NCBI RefSeq assembly: GCF_013141765.1
Contig: NZ_WHOD01000005.1
Coordinates: 1-64,000, forward strand
DNA length: 64,000 nt
DNA from: Paenibacillus foliorum
GTDB lineage: Bacteria > Bacillota > Bacilli > Paenibacillales > NBRC-103111
Reading direction: 5' to 3'
The notes under the pieces are model-generated. The model searched no databases, was not told where the DNA came from, and saw only the letters and a list, made by a program, of their open reading frames with translations. A program made the translations under genes and the position numbers. Below are positions 15,121 through 24,391 of this stretch, piece by piece (the stretch's first letter is position 1; the number at the start of each line of letters is the position of its first letter).

Positions 15121-16606
15121 TTAATCCTCACCACTTACTTCATATAGCGCTTGTCCGTATATATCCCAACGCCATCTCGGGATATTCCCTTGCAGATGCA
15201 CACCACCATACCACTGGTCTATTCCTTTCTTCGCGATCCAGTCCTCTTCCCCATTCAAAACTTTCTTACCCAGCTCTGTCAAAACAGCTTCACAGTCACG
15301 AAGTGCTATCGAGGATTCGTTATAGGCAGGAAAAGCCTTTAATCCGTGAATTTGCAGCAAGGGGTAAGGAGCTTGTGATATTTTCATTAGAATATTCCAG
15401 TATTCCAGATCCCCCATGCCTAAAGCGTTCAGCTTATTTCCCACATCCTGAAACAATTCTAATGGGCTGCTTATTTCAGCTTGAATCATCTCAAGCGTTG
15501 TCTGCTCTACGATGCCAAGTCCATTGATTGTAGAAGGAAACCGCGATAAATGCATTTGAAATGCATCTTTCGCGAATGGCAGCGCGGAGGTATCTCTACT
15601 TAGCAATTGTTGCAGTAAGCTTGGATCTGGAGACGTGTAAGCCTGCCAGAATGCTTTGCCTAACTCCAATTCTTTGGCCCCAATAGTCTTCCATGTTCCC
15701 GACAAAGTTTCCATTTGCTCCAATGATAGCTGCCCTAGCCCTCGAAACAGCTCAATTCCCGGATATTCGGATATGCACAATAAGCTCAGCTTCGTTTTTA
15801 ACAAAGACTGTCCCGAGAACCAATGCAGCAAATAGCATAACATCGTCTGATCGAATAAATCGTGCTCAAACCATAATACAATCTCCTCATATTTATGAAA
15901 ATCAGCCAAGGATTTCTCTTGAGCCTCGCTGCCTTGGATAAATTCCGCTTGAGGAATTCCCATCGTTTGCTCCAGATATTGTGCCCTGACAGAGCGATTG
16001 TTCCAATCAGCAGGATATAAACTTACAGGACCATGAGGGTATACCTCCCTCCACACTAGAACATCTCCGTGCACGATTCCTTGCTGCAGCTTCTCCGCCA
16101 CTGAATCCCCATTTACAATGTGCAGCATTCCTTTCCCTCCTTCGTACAAATGGTTGAAAACCGATATCAGATCAGCTAATGGTAGCGATCCCTTCAGCTT
16201 ACGGCGAGCATCAAAAAGGCGCTTTTTCAACACCGGAATCAAAGTACCGAGAAGATTGGAGATTACCTGGAGAGAATACCCTTGAAAATAAAATAATTGC
16301 ACAGCAATTCGCATATTGGGACGTTAATCCCGCAATAGAGTCGTGAACCATCCGCTGCATTTCTTTTTTCTCAATAATGTCCGAAATGTCCGCTGGACTT
16401 GCCGTAGCCTCTATCGATGGCCGGTCTTCCGTATAGGGAACTGCACGGTGCTTCTTTTTGCGGTTGATCCGGTAACATTGCCGTACAACAATGGTTTTGA
16501 ACCAACCTGGGAATGCTTATGCCGTTCGCAGCTTACTCAAATGCAGAAATGCTTCTGTAAATGCCTCTTGAACCGCATCTTCCGCTAATTGAAAATCATG
16601 CAGCAT
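15121..16606 (-). pseudogene. ECF sigma factor-DUF1835 fusion, broken
   Basis: The 3' frame (16314-15121) holds sigma-70 region 4 (LFYFQGYSLQVISNLLGTLI then KKRLFDARRKL) fused to a long DUF1835-type domain (MLHIVNGDSVAEKLQQGIVH, later HDLFDQTMLCYLLHWF). Upstream, region 2 is visible (LHDFQLAEDAVQEAFTEAFL, then AFPGWFKTIVVRQ), but an in-frame TAA at 16517-16519 and a frameshift near 16320 separate the halves. The first residues are missing before ATG 16606. Functional expression is unlikely unless these are sequencing errors. Confidence 0.7.
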
Positions 16607-16614
16607 TTATTTAA

Positions 16615-16763
16615 CTAACGGTTACCAGTTTGAGAGTTGTTCGTGCTAAATCCCACTCTCTTTCCATCGAGACGGAGCTGTTCCAATAATTCTTTTGCTC
16701 AGAAGCCGGTTGATCCGTATGATAGATACAACCATCTAGGTCGAAAAAAAATACTTTAGCCAT
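16615..16763 (-). pseudogene. HAD-superfamily (NagD-like) hydrolase stump
   Basis: ATG 16763 begins MAKVFFFDLDGCIYHTDQPA with the HAD motif I DLDG. A frameshift follows. The other frame then continues AKELLEQLRLDGKRVGFSTN and NS, the motif II region of NagD-type phosphatases, before the sequence ends at 16615. Roughly 50 of 260 residues remain. Confidence 0.65.
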
Positions 16764-16817
16764 CGTAAGAAACATGAAATCCAATTTCTGCATAATTTCT
16801 CCAGAACATTTCTACCT

Positions 16818-17538
16818 CTAGTTTTCCCCGAAAAAGACAAGAGCTACATCTAGTTCTCCTCTTTTCTTAAGTGTTGTGGACAAGGTTGCCTGCAGCAGGG
16901 GTGAGCGATCGTACTGTAAGCTCTTCATATCGATACGTCCATCTGTAATCGTCATATAATGTGCTTCTTTACATGGATCGTCAGGTCTGCGATACGAGAT
17001 ACTTCCGGGATTCATCCACAGTTCATGGTTGCTGAGATAATGAATAGCTCTCCGATGTGTGTGGCCGAATATCATTCGTTTATGCTTCATGCTCGTAATC
17101 GGTTCCTTGGTCTGCTGTTCCCAAAAGCTATAATAATGATGGAGACTAGGAATGGTCTCGTAATTGTTGTACATATGCTGCATGCTATATCCAATAGAAT
17201 CCATAGTGAATGCTATAGAATAAGGCAGGTTTTCCAAAAATTCAATATCCACCTCACTAAGCTTTTGAGCATTGTCATGCGCCCAAGTTCGTTCCTCAAG
17301 CGAAACATTCCACAATTGATCTTTATCGCGATATAAGGCAGTTACACGCTCATCATGGTTTCCTTTCACGCACAAAGCCTTATGCTCCCTAATCCACTGT
17401 AGTACTTCTTTGGGAAAAGGTCCGTAATCTACCAAATCTCCCGCACATTAAAATAACATCACTGTCTTTTTCTTGTTTCCATATGTTTTCTAATGCATAA
17501 ATATTGGCGTGGATATCAGAAATAATCAGTGCCTTCAA
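16818..17538 (-). pseudogene. Calcineurin-like metallophosphoesterase, frameshifted
   Basis: A TTG at 17538 starts LKALIISDIHANIYALENIW with the metal motif DIHA. One base appears to be missing near 17440: one frame gives CGRFGRLRT and the other gives AGDLVDYGPFPKEVLQW. Downstream motifs GNHDE and GHTHR are intact in the 205-codon frame from 17435. A single-base correction would give a full-length enzyme of about 240 residues, so this is either a recent lesion or a sequencing error. Confidence 0.75.
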
Positions 17539-17555
17539 CGAGCGTCATCCCCCAA

Positions 17556-17737
17556 TTATGTGATAGAAATAAGCATAACGTATGCAACGTTTATCCAATC
17601 CAAGGCTGGTATGATGTAAGGGTCTACTATTCGAACGCCTTTATCCGTCCGGTGACTCAAATTGTCATACACATGATAGCCCTCAATGGTACTTTCTTTA
17701 CCCCCGTTATTCCAAAGACGCAATATACCAGGAAATA
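17556..17737 (-). pseudogene. Unrecognised coding remnant
   Basis: A 60-codon minus-strand frame without a start reads protein-like (GGKESTIEGYHVYDNLSHRT, then DKGVRIVDPYIIPALDW) and ends at a stop at 17556. It begins just past the end of the DUF4340 gene. I do not recognise the family. Confidence 0.3.
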
Positions 17738-17738
17738 C

Positions 17739-19211
17739 TCAAAATCTATCTGACATAATATCTTTGCAGGCCATTATGACTTCATCAACTGCTTGCTTAT
17801 TTATTAAATATTGAGCAGGTCCATCACCTACTTTTACTAAATAGAAGTTATCATTATATGTATAGAAAATTACTGTCTTTTCTCCTTTTTTAGTTGTATA
17901 TTTTATCGTAGTTAATGGATTTCCGGGCTTTTCTACAGGTTCTATAACCGCATCAAAACTTAGTCCTATTATCATTTCATAAAACTTTCTTAATTGATCA
18001 ACCTCGATCACTTTACCGTTAAATGTTCCGCTTTGTTCTTCTCCTTGAGTTGATTGTCCACTTGCTAAGGGTAATTCTTTATGATTAATTTTTACATTGA
18101 ATTTCGAAGATGAAGCTTCTATTGAAATTTGATCACAATCAACAATATTGATTAAAGCTAAAAAGCGATCTATAAACCGAATGGGCTCAAATGTAAGTAT
18201 TGAATGGATACTTTCTTTGTTTATCGAAAATATATAGTTCTTGTTAGCAAATTTAGCATAAATGATATCACCGCTAGCATCACCTAACATTAGATGATAA
18301 TCAGTTTTATCATCTTGAATTTTAAGCTCTAATGCAGGCACCGAAAGTCCGTAATGTCCTATGTCTAACGGCTTCTCATCAACTATGGATAATACTTTTA
18401 TCGTATTATTAGTTAAATTGGAAGTGCCCTTAGGCAATCCAAATGTACTTTTAGCAAAATCCTCCAAATAAACATCTCTGTCAGGTACAGGATACTTCAT
18501 AACTAAATGATTACTTGGTAAAAGATGTGCTCCTGGTAAAGATGCAGGTGCAGACTCTTTATTTTGTTTTGCTTTAAGATCTAAAAAAAGTTTTCCTGAT
18601 TTAAGGATCTCAATCGATTTTAAGTTTTTTAAATTAATTTCAGGAATTTTGTTGTCAAACAACTCGTTTAAACTTACTAATAATCTTTTTGCATTACCGC
18701 TATTCATTAAATAAATCGCTTTTTCATTGTTAATAACAACATAATAATTTGCCTGATCCGGAGTTGGATTACCTATTTTTATTGTATGATCTCTACCATT
18801 ATTAAGAGTAACAATCACTTCAGCATTTGCAGGGTCTAACCCGAATTGCATTAAATTCGTTGCATGTTCGTCAAGCATATTGAATTTGGTTAATATAGCA
18901 TTTACAGCAATATTGTTTAACAAATTCTGGTCAACCGGAAAGTCTGGCTTGGTTTCCAAAACCCAATCTATACTCTCGCTACCCGAAATCCCCTTTGCAT
19001 GTACCAATTCAAACATACCAGCTGTGTTTACAATTTTGATTTTTTTTACTTCGCTTTCACTACCACTAATCGAAAATGTAGGTGTTGATACGGTTGTTTC
19101 CGCTGCGTGAGTTCCTTCTTTATTATTGTTATTTTGAATTGCAAATTGAATAATCAACAGGATAATCAAAACTACTACTACCGCGATTAAAAATATAAAA
19201 TTTTTTTTCAT
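17739..19211 (-). CDS. DUF4340-domain membrane-anchored protein
   Basis: 490 residues. One N-terminal transmembrane helix (FIFLIAVVVVLIILLIIQFA) anchors a large extracytoplasmic domain built of repeated DUF4340-like units (DQANYYVVINNEKAIYLMNS and GDIIYAKFANKNYIFSINKE are equivalent strands). Such proteins accompany Gld-type ABC transporters. Here the ATG directly follows the GldG-like gene. The role is unknown; it probably forms the outer partner of the transporter. The gene is AT-rich like its whole operon. Confidence 0.8.
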   Translation of the reverse strand: MKKNFIFLIAVVVVLIILLIIQFAIQNNNNKEGTHAAETTVSTPTFSISGSESEVKKIKIVNTAGMFELVHAKGISGSESIDWVLETKPDFPVDQNLLNNIAVNAILTKFNMLDEHATNLMQFGLDPANAEVIVTLNNGRDHTIKIGNPTPDQANYYVVINNEKAIYLMNSGNAKRLLVSLNELFDNKIPEINLKNLKSIEILKSGKLFLDLKAKQNKESAPASLPGAHLLPSNHLVMKYPVPDRDVYLEDFAKSTFGLPKGTSNLTNNTIKVLSIVDEKPLDIGHYGLSVPALELKIQDDKTDYHLMLGDASGDIIYAKFANKNYIFSINKESIHSILTFEPIRFIDRFLALINIVDCDQISIEASSSKFNVKINHKELPLASGQSTQGEEQSGTFNGKVIEVDQLRKFYEMIIGLSFDAVIEPVEKPGNPLTTIKYTTKKGEKTVIFYTYNDNFYLVKVGDGPAQYLINKQAVDEVIMACKDIMSDRF

Positions 19212-20651
19212 TTAGCTATTTCTCCTTCTAGCCCAAACCACAATACCAATAACTAATATTGTCAAAGGAATTACAATTACGGTTACTAATGTTATGATAA
19301 CCGCTTGTCCGCCACTTAATTGTAACTGTGTAGCAACATTAGGAGCTTTAGGAGGGATGTAGCTTCCGCTTTCCTTGCCTTGAGTCCAATTTATTGAATT
19401 TACTATAAAATTATAATTCGTTCCTCCGGATACCGAATTTGATTCAGGTGATATTAACGTATCTGTACCAATAACTACTAATTTTGTTTCGAAATAAGTT
19501 TTCGTATCCGTATAATCCGTAATCATTACTGCCAAATTAAATGGCCCTGACATATCGCCATTCACTTTTTCAACACTTTGAGCTGAACTATTTTTAGCAT
19601 ATGACTTAGCTGAACTGGTTAATATCGGATTAACTTTTAATGAATTTCTCTTAATATTATTTTGTTTTATGCCAGTTGCTACCGGCAACAATACTTTGTA
19701 TTGTTTGTCTGCTAAACTTTTTGTAATTTCATTTACTTCCAGGTTAGGTAGCAATACCGTAGTTTGATTTGGTAAAGAATTATTTGTATTTGTTTCTATT
19801 ATCACTTTATTATCTACAGACACTCCATAAGCACCCAACACTGACATTAAATTAGGAAAACCAGAAGTAGTAAAATTAAGTGCAAAAACCGCTTGTCCAC
19901 CATTTTGCAAATAGGTTTTCACTTTATTCGCCATCTCTGGTGTCCAGTCTTTAGCAGGTGTTGTTACAAATATTAAGTTTGTCTCTTTTGGAACCTCTTC
20001 TGTTAATACATTTATATCTTTCATCTCATAATTGGCAAGTTTAATAGCATTAATGAGTTTTTCTGGCAAAGATAGCTCTCCATTACCTGTTATACTATAA
20101 ATTATATGTGTTTTATTACCTGTAACATTTTCAATTGCATTAGTAATTTGAGGCTCAACATCGATTGACTGCACATATTCTTTATATGATTGCTGGTCAA
20201 ATCCTATTGTAATCATTTGCCCGGCATCAATTAATTTGAACTTTTTTGTTTTTCCATTTTCCACCACAACACTGTTACTTGAAACCGATTGCGACGGGTC
20301 CGATTTAAATTTGTCCACAAGCTGCGGATATAAATTGGGATCTTTTACTTCAACCTTAATATTACTGTTATATTTTGTATAATCGAGGATAATATCTTTA
20401 AAATCAGGATTTTCACTCCCAGACTTTGCCAAAACATAAATATTTATTGGATCTTGTACTTTTTTAATAATATCTATTGAATATTTTGATATGGAATATG
20501 ATTTGTTTTTACTAACATCATAACTTAAATTTAAACTGGAAAAAATTAAGTTTACAACGATCAACACCGCTATAACGACTATTGCTGTTAATGTTGAAAA
20601 TGCTCCATATCTAAATTTTTTACTATTCAGGGCATGAATTAATTTAGTCAT
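19212..20651 (-). CDS. GldG-like ABC transporter auxiliary protein
   Basis: 479 residues from ATG 20651, which follows GGAGGT. The four codons upstream to 20663 contain that site. An N-terminal helix (STLTAIVVIAVLIVVNLIFS), an extracytoplasmic GldG-type domain (DVSKNKSYSISKYSIDIIKK, later VTTPAKDWTPEMANKVKTYL) and a C-terminal helix (QAVIITLVTVIVIPLTILVI) give the usual two-helix layout. The family works with ABC-2 permeases. In gliding bacteria it supports motility; in Bacillota its substrate is unknown. Confidence 0.82.
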   Translation of the reverse strand: MTKLIHALNSKKFRYGAFSTLTAIVVIAVLIVVNLIFSSLNLSYDVSKNKSYSISKYSIDIIKKVQDPINIYVLAKSGSENPDFKDIILDYTKYNSNIKVEVKDPNLYPQLVDKFKSDPSQSVSSNSVVVENGKTKKFKLIDAGQMITIGFDQQSYKEYVQSIDVEPQITNAIENVTGNKTHIIYSITGNGELSLPEKLINAIKLANYEMKDINVLTEEVPKETNLIFVTTPAKDWTPEMANKVKTYLQNGGQAVFALNFTTSGFPNLMSVLGAYGVSVDNKVIIETNTNNSLPNQTTVLLPNLEVNEITKSLADKQYKVLLPVATGIKQNNIKRNSLKVNPILTSSAKSYAKNSSAQSVEKVNGDMSGPFNLAVMITDYTDTKTYFETKLVVIGTDTLISPESNSVSGGTNYNFIVNSINWTQGKESGSYIPPKAPNVATQLQLSGGQAVIITLVTVIVIPLTILVIGIVVWARRRNS

Positions 20652-20653
20652 TA

Positions 20654-21517
20654 TTACCTCCATCTTCTCTTTTCAATTCCATTTATGGTTAAATAGATGA
20701 ACGCAATAAAAAATGTAAGGTTATAAATAATGTCAGATACATTTAAAACGCCACGTTGAAAATTTGTAAATCTGTTAAACACAGAAAACCATTGTAGAGC
20801 ATAAGCAATTGTACCCTCAAATAAGGTTGGCTTTATGAAATATAAAACCGCTTCTACTACTATGAATAAAAGGGTAATAAAAACTGCCACTGCTTTATTT
20901 TTCGTACTGTCGTACACGATGATTCCAAATATACCTATTATTGCTGTAATAAAAAATAGGGAGCTCATTATATCAGCTGGCAGCGCTCTTGCTAAACCGT
21001 CCATTATAAAGAACAAAAATACCGTTGCAAATGTTATAACCGCAGCTATGATTTGGTTTTCTGTTAAAGACGATACAAACATTCCAACACTAATTAAGCT
21101 TAAACCAAACAATATAAATCCTAAATAACTAACAACGATGAGCATCAGGTTAATATCTGAAAATAGTAATAATATTATAGGAAAGATGAATGTAATTACC
21201 GTACCTATACATAATACAATCGAAGCAGCTATAAATTTGCCTACAGTTATATCAGTTATTGAAACAGGCGATGTGTATAATAATTGGTCTGTTTTTAATT
21301 TAGCCTCTTCCGAAAATAACCTCATGGTCAATATTGGAATTAAAAACAAATAATAAACAGCAATACTTGTTAGTACTCCCGAAAAATCTGCTGATTGTGC
21401 ACTTATATTTCCAATTACAAAATATACCGCTGAAAGTAATAATAAAAATGTCAAGAAAATATATCCTGACATGGTAGTAAAATAGGTTCTTAATTCTTTC
21501 TTAATTATGCTTGTCAT
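20654..21517 (-). CDS. ABC-2 type permease (GldF-like)
   Basis: 287-residue integral membrane protein with six predicted helices (SGYIFLTFLLLLSAVYFVIG, FIAASIVLCIGTVITFIFPI, IIAAVITFATVFLFFIMDGL and others). The start IIKKELRTYFTTMSGYIF and the RLFSEEAKLKTDQLLYTSPV loop are typical of GldF/ABC-2 permeases. It overlaps the ATPase gene by 17 bases, so the two are translated together. It probably forms the channel of the four-gene Gld-type system. Confidence 0.85.
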   Translation of the reverse strand: MTSIIKKELRTYFTTMSGYIFLTFLLLLSAVYFVIGNISAQSADFSGVLTSIAVYYLFLIPILTMRLFSEEAKLKTDQLLYTSPVSITDITVGKFIAASIVLCIGTVITFIFPIILLLFSDINLMLIVVSYLGFILFGLSLISVGMFVSSLTENQIIAAVITFATVFLFFIMDGLARALPADIMSSLFFITAIIGIFGIIVYDSTKNKAVAVFITLLFIVVEAVLYFIKPTLFEGTIAYALQWFSVFNRFTNFQRGVLNVSDIIYNLTFFIAFIYLTINGIEKRRWR

Positions 21518-22457
21518 AATTGTTCCTTTCTCCTGTTGCTTCTAAGAAAATTTCTTCCAAGGAGAGATTAAGAGGTTGTTGTGTTAATACCGGTAAATTA
21601 CTTTTTGACATAGCATTAAAAATAGATTCTCTTATATCCGTGTGACCGTCTCCCTCAAAAAGAACATCTATCGTATCGCATTCTTTGCTCCCCAGTATTT
21701 TTACATGCTTTATTAATGGAAAACTAGCAATCGCATTTTTAATTTCTGCTTCTGTCCCTTTAATACGAGACAACAATTTAGACCTTTGTATCAAGTTATT
21801 TGACAATTTGTCAGGAGTCTCGCTAGTAACAATTTTGCCTTTATTGATAATTATAACTCTGTCACAAACTGCACTAACTTCTGAAAGTATATGTGAGCTT
21901 AATATGACTGTATGTTTATTACCTAATGTTTTAATAACGTCGCGCATTTCAATAATTTGTTTAGGGTCTAAACCTACTGTAGGCTCATCTAAAATAATGA
22001 TTTCAGGATTACCTATCATAGCTTGTGCTAAACCAACTCTTTGCTTATATCCTTTAGATAAATTTTTTATTAACCTATTAGATACATCCTTAATCCGTAC
22101 CGTTTCTTTTATTTCTTCGATCATTGCCTTTTTTTGACTAGACTTGACTTTTTTTATTTCAGCCACAAAGTTTAAATATTCATCTACTTTCATGTCAAAA
22201 TAGAGCGGTGGTTGTTCAGGCAAATATCCTATTTTAGATTTTGCTTTTTCCGGCTCATCCAAAATATTATGTCCCGATATGATAACCTCTCCTTCTGTTG
22301 AAGCCATGTATCCGGTCATTATATTCATTGTAGTAGATTTACCTGCTCCATTTGGTCCAAGAAAGCCTACAATTTCGCCATCGGCTATTGTAAAACTTAC
22401 ATGATCTACCGCTACATGTTTTCCGTAATGTTTCGTTAGTTTTCTTACTTCTATCAT
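21501..22457 (-). CDS. ABC transporter ATPase (GldA-like)
   Basis: 318 residues. It has Walker A GPNGAGKST, signature LSKGYKQRVGLAQ, Walker B IIILDEPTVGLDP and H-loop ILSSHIL, all intact. The C-terminal extension after about residue 220 is typical of ATPases that serve ABC-2 permeases. AGGAGG (in minus-strand TTCAGGAGGTACTT) precedes ATG 22457. It follows the sugar permease gene by only 42 bases, so transcription may continue from the sugar operon into the Gld-type genes. Confidence 0.92.
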   Translation of the reverse strand: MIEVRKLTKHYGKHVAVDHVSFTIADGEIVGFLGPNGAGKSTTMNIMTGYMASTEGEVIISGHNILDEPEKAKSKIGYLPEQPPLYFDMKVDEYLNFVAEIKKVKSSQKKAMIEEIKETVRIKDVSNRLIKNLSKGYKQRVGLAQAMIGNPEIIILDEPTVGLDPKQIIEMRDVIKTLGNKHTVILSSHILSEVSAVCDRVIIINKGKIVTSETPDKLSNNLIQRSKLLSRIKGTEAEIKNAIASFPLIKHVKILGSKECDTIDVLFEGDGHTDIRESIFNAMSKSNLPVLTQQPLNLSLEEIFLEATGERNNYDKHN

Positions 22458-22499
22458 AAGTACCTCCTGAATTAGACACTAAGAAATAGACTATGGAGA

Positions 22500-23366
22500 T
22501 TAGCCTTTTATACCACCAATCATAACGCCTTTTACAAAGTATTTTTGGATAAATGGATATACAAGCAAAATAGGTAATGTTGTAATAAACACCATGGCCA
22601 TTTGAATTTGATAGGCTGGTGGAATTGTACCCGTATCAACATTAGTGTCGGCGGCTATCGTTGTACTTAAAATATTTTTCAACACTAGCTGTAATGGCCA
22701 TTTATCTTTGGTGTTTATAAAAATAGATCCATTAAACCAAGCATTCCAGTGATCTACAGCATAGAACAAGCCAATTGTGCTTATAGCTGCCATTGATAGC
22801 GGGAATATAATTCTGATAATCATTTGTATCTCTGATAACCCATCAATTCTGGAAGCATCAATAATATCTTGTGGAATAGTTTCGAAGAAGCTAATCATAA
22901 CAATGACGTTAAATGTATTAATAAGTCCCGGTATAATTAAAACCCATATCGAATCTATTAAGTTTAAATTAATATAAAGAATATACAGCTGCACAATACC
23001 TGGTGGAAAAAGCATGGTAAGTAATAAGAAAAATTTAACAGGTTTTCTGTAAGGTAAATATTTTCTTGATAACGGATACGCCGTAACTACTGTAAAAATC
23101 AAATTTAAAGCTGTACCTACAATCGTCACAAACATAGTTACATTAAAACCCGTCAAAAGTTGACTGTAATTAGCCAGATATTTATATGCTGCTATATTAA
23201 AACCTATAGGAAAAATAGTTATTGATCCTGTGTTAGCAGCAGCCGTAGAACTAAAAGATATGGCAATAATATTAATAAATGGATATAAAATTGATATACT
23301 GAAAATTATTAGTAGTAACCCATTAACGTAACCGAATATTTTCTCACCTGTTGTACGTCTTGTCAT
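22500..23366 (-). CDS. Carbohydrate ABC permease (YtcP/MalG-like)
   Basis: 288-residue inner-membrane permease with six helices. The EAA loop is present (DASRIDGLSEIQMIIRIIFP), which docks on the ATPase. The C-terminus KYFVKGVMIGGIKG is the family ending. It pairs with the permease at 23376-24281 and the lipoprotein at 24392-25954. No dedicated sugar ATPase is encoded here, so a shared MsmK/UgpC-type ATPase elsewhere is the likely motor. The ABC ATPase next door belongs by sequence to the Gld-type system. Confidence 0.9.
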   Translation of the reverse strand: MTRRTTGEKIFGYVNGLLLIIFSISILYPFINIIAISFSSTAAANTGSITIFPIGFNIAAYKYLANYSQLLTGFNVTMFVTIVGTALNLIFTVVTAYPLSRKYLPYRKPVKFFLLLTMLFPPGIVQLYILYINLNLIDSIWVLIIPGLINTFNVIVMISFFETIPQDIIDASRIDGLSEIQMIIRIIFPLSMAAISTIGLFYAVDHWNAWFNGSIFINTKDKWPLQLVLKNILSTTIAADTNVDTGTIPPAYQIQMAMVFITTLPILLVYPFIQKYFVKGVMIGGIKG

Positions 23367-23375
23367 CTTAGCCTC

Positions 23376-24281
23376 CTACCATATGCCATGTTCTTTATCC
23401 ACATATTTGACTATTTTGTTTACTGCAATAATCAAGAGTAAACCTACAACTGATTTAAATATGGTTATAGCCGTTGCAACACCGTAGTTAAAGTTATTTT
23501 GGATACCAATACGTAAAGCGAGTGTATCCAGAATATCCGCAACAGGATATACAGGTGGGGTATAGAACAAGTAAATTTGCTCAAACCCTGCGTTAAGAAT
23601 ACCTCCTAAATGCAAAATCAACAGTACAATAATCGTTGGTATCATACAAGGAAGTGTTATATACAGGGCTTGTTTAAATCTGGAACACCCATCAACAATT
23701 GCCGCTTCATACATTTCTGTATCTATTCCAGATATGGCAGCCAAATAAATAATGGTACCCCAGCCCAGGTTTTTCCATACTTCGGTAATTACCATAATGC
23801 TTCTAAAATATTTTGGGTCTGCCAAAAATATAATTTTATCTTGATGAAGCATCTCAACTAAAACATAATTTATTATACCTTTAGAAGAAAGGATCCCTGT
23901 CAATATACCGGCAATGATGACCCATGATATAAAGTGAGGCAAGTAAGATATGGTTTGGATTACCTTTTTAAATTTAGTACCTATTACTTCATTTAATAAT
24001 AATGCTAAGATAATGGGTCCGACAGTTCCAAAAATAAGTTTATATACACTGATTATGAGAGTGTTACTTAAAGCGTTTACAAAGTTATTATCTTGAAACA
24101 TAAAACGAAAGTTATCTAAGCCAACCCACGGACTCCCGAATAGACCTTTTCCTATTTTGAAATCTTGGAAAGCCATTAAGTAACCAACAATAGGCACGTA
24201 TTTAAAAATGATATAAAAGGCAAGCCCGGGCAATAAAAGCATATATAGTGAAAAGTGTTTCTTGATATTTTGAACAAACAT
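23376..24281 (-). CDS. Carbohydrate ABC permease (LplB/MalF-like)
   Basis: 301-residue permease with six helices. The start HFSLYMLLLPGLAFYIIFKY and PIVGYLMAFQDFKIGKG is characteristic of LplB-type proteins for oligosaccharides or glycosides in Paenibacillus and Bacillus. The EAA loop is EAAIVDGCSRFKQALYITLP. The gene is nine bases upstream of its partner permease. It lies behind a hairpin (24331-24364) that probably lowers its expression relative to the binding protein. Confidence 0.9.
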   Translation of the reverse strand: MFVQNIKKHFSLYMLLLPGLAFYIIFKYVPIVGYLMAFQDFKIGKGLFGSPWVGLDNFRFMFQDNNFVNALSNTLIISVYKLIFGTVGPIILALLLNEVIGTKFKKVIQTISYLPHFISWVIIAGILTGILSSKGIINYVLVEMLHQDKIIFLADPKYFRSIMVITEVWKNLGWGTIIYLAAISGIDTEMYEAAIVDGCSRFKQALYITLPCMIPTIIVLLILHLGGILNAGFEQIYLFYTPPVYPVADILDTLALRIGIQNNFNYGVATAITIFKSVVGLLLIIAVNKIVKYVDKEHGIW

Positions 24282-24330
24282 TTTGGCATCTCCTCTTTAC
24301 TAAACGGAGTTCTATATCTATGAATCAATA

Positions 24331-24364
24331 AGTGCAAGGACAAGAAATTCCTTATCCTTGCACT
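24331..24364 (-). terminator. Intra-operon attenuating hairpin
   Basis: AGTGCAAGGA (24331-24340) pairs with TCCTTGCACT (24355-24364), about 27 bases after the binding-protein stop. A partial terminator at this position is common in such operons and yields more lipoprotein than permease. Confidence 0.65.
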
Positions 24365-24391
24365 TGTAATATCTAAAATAACTCGCTTGCT

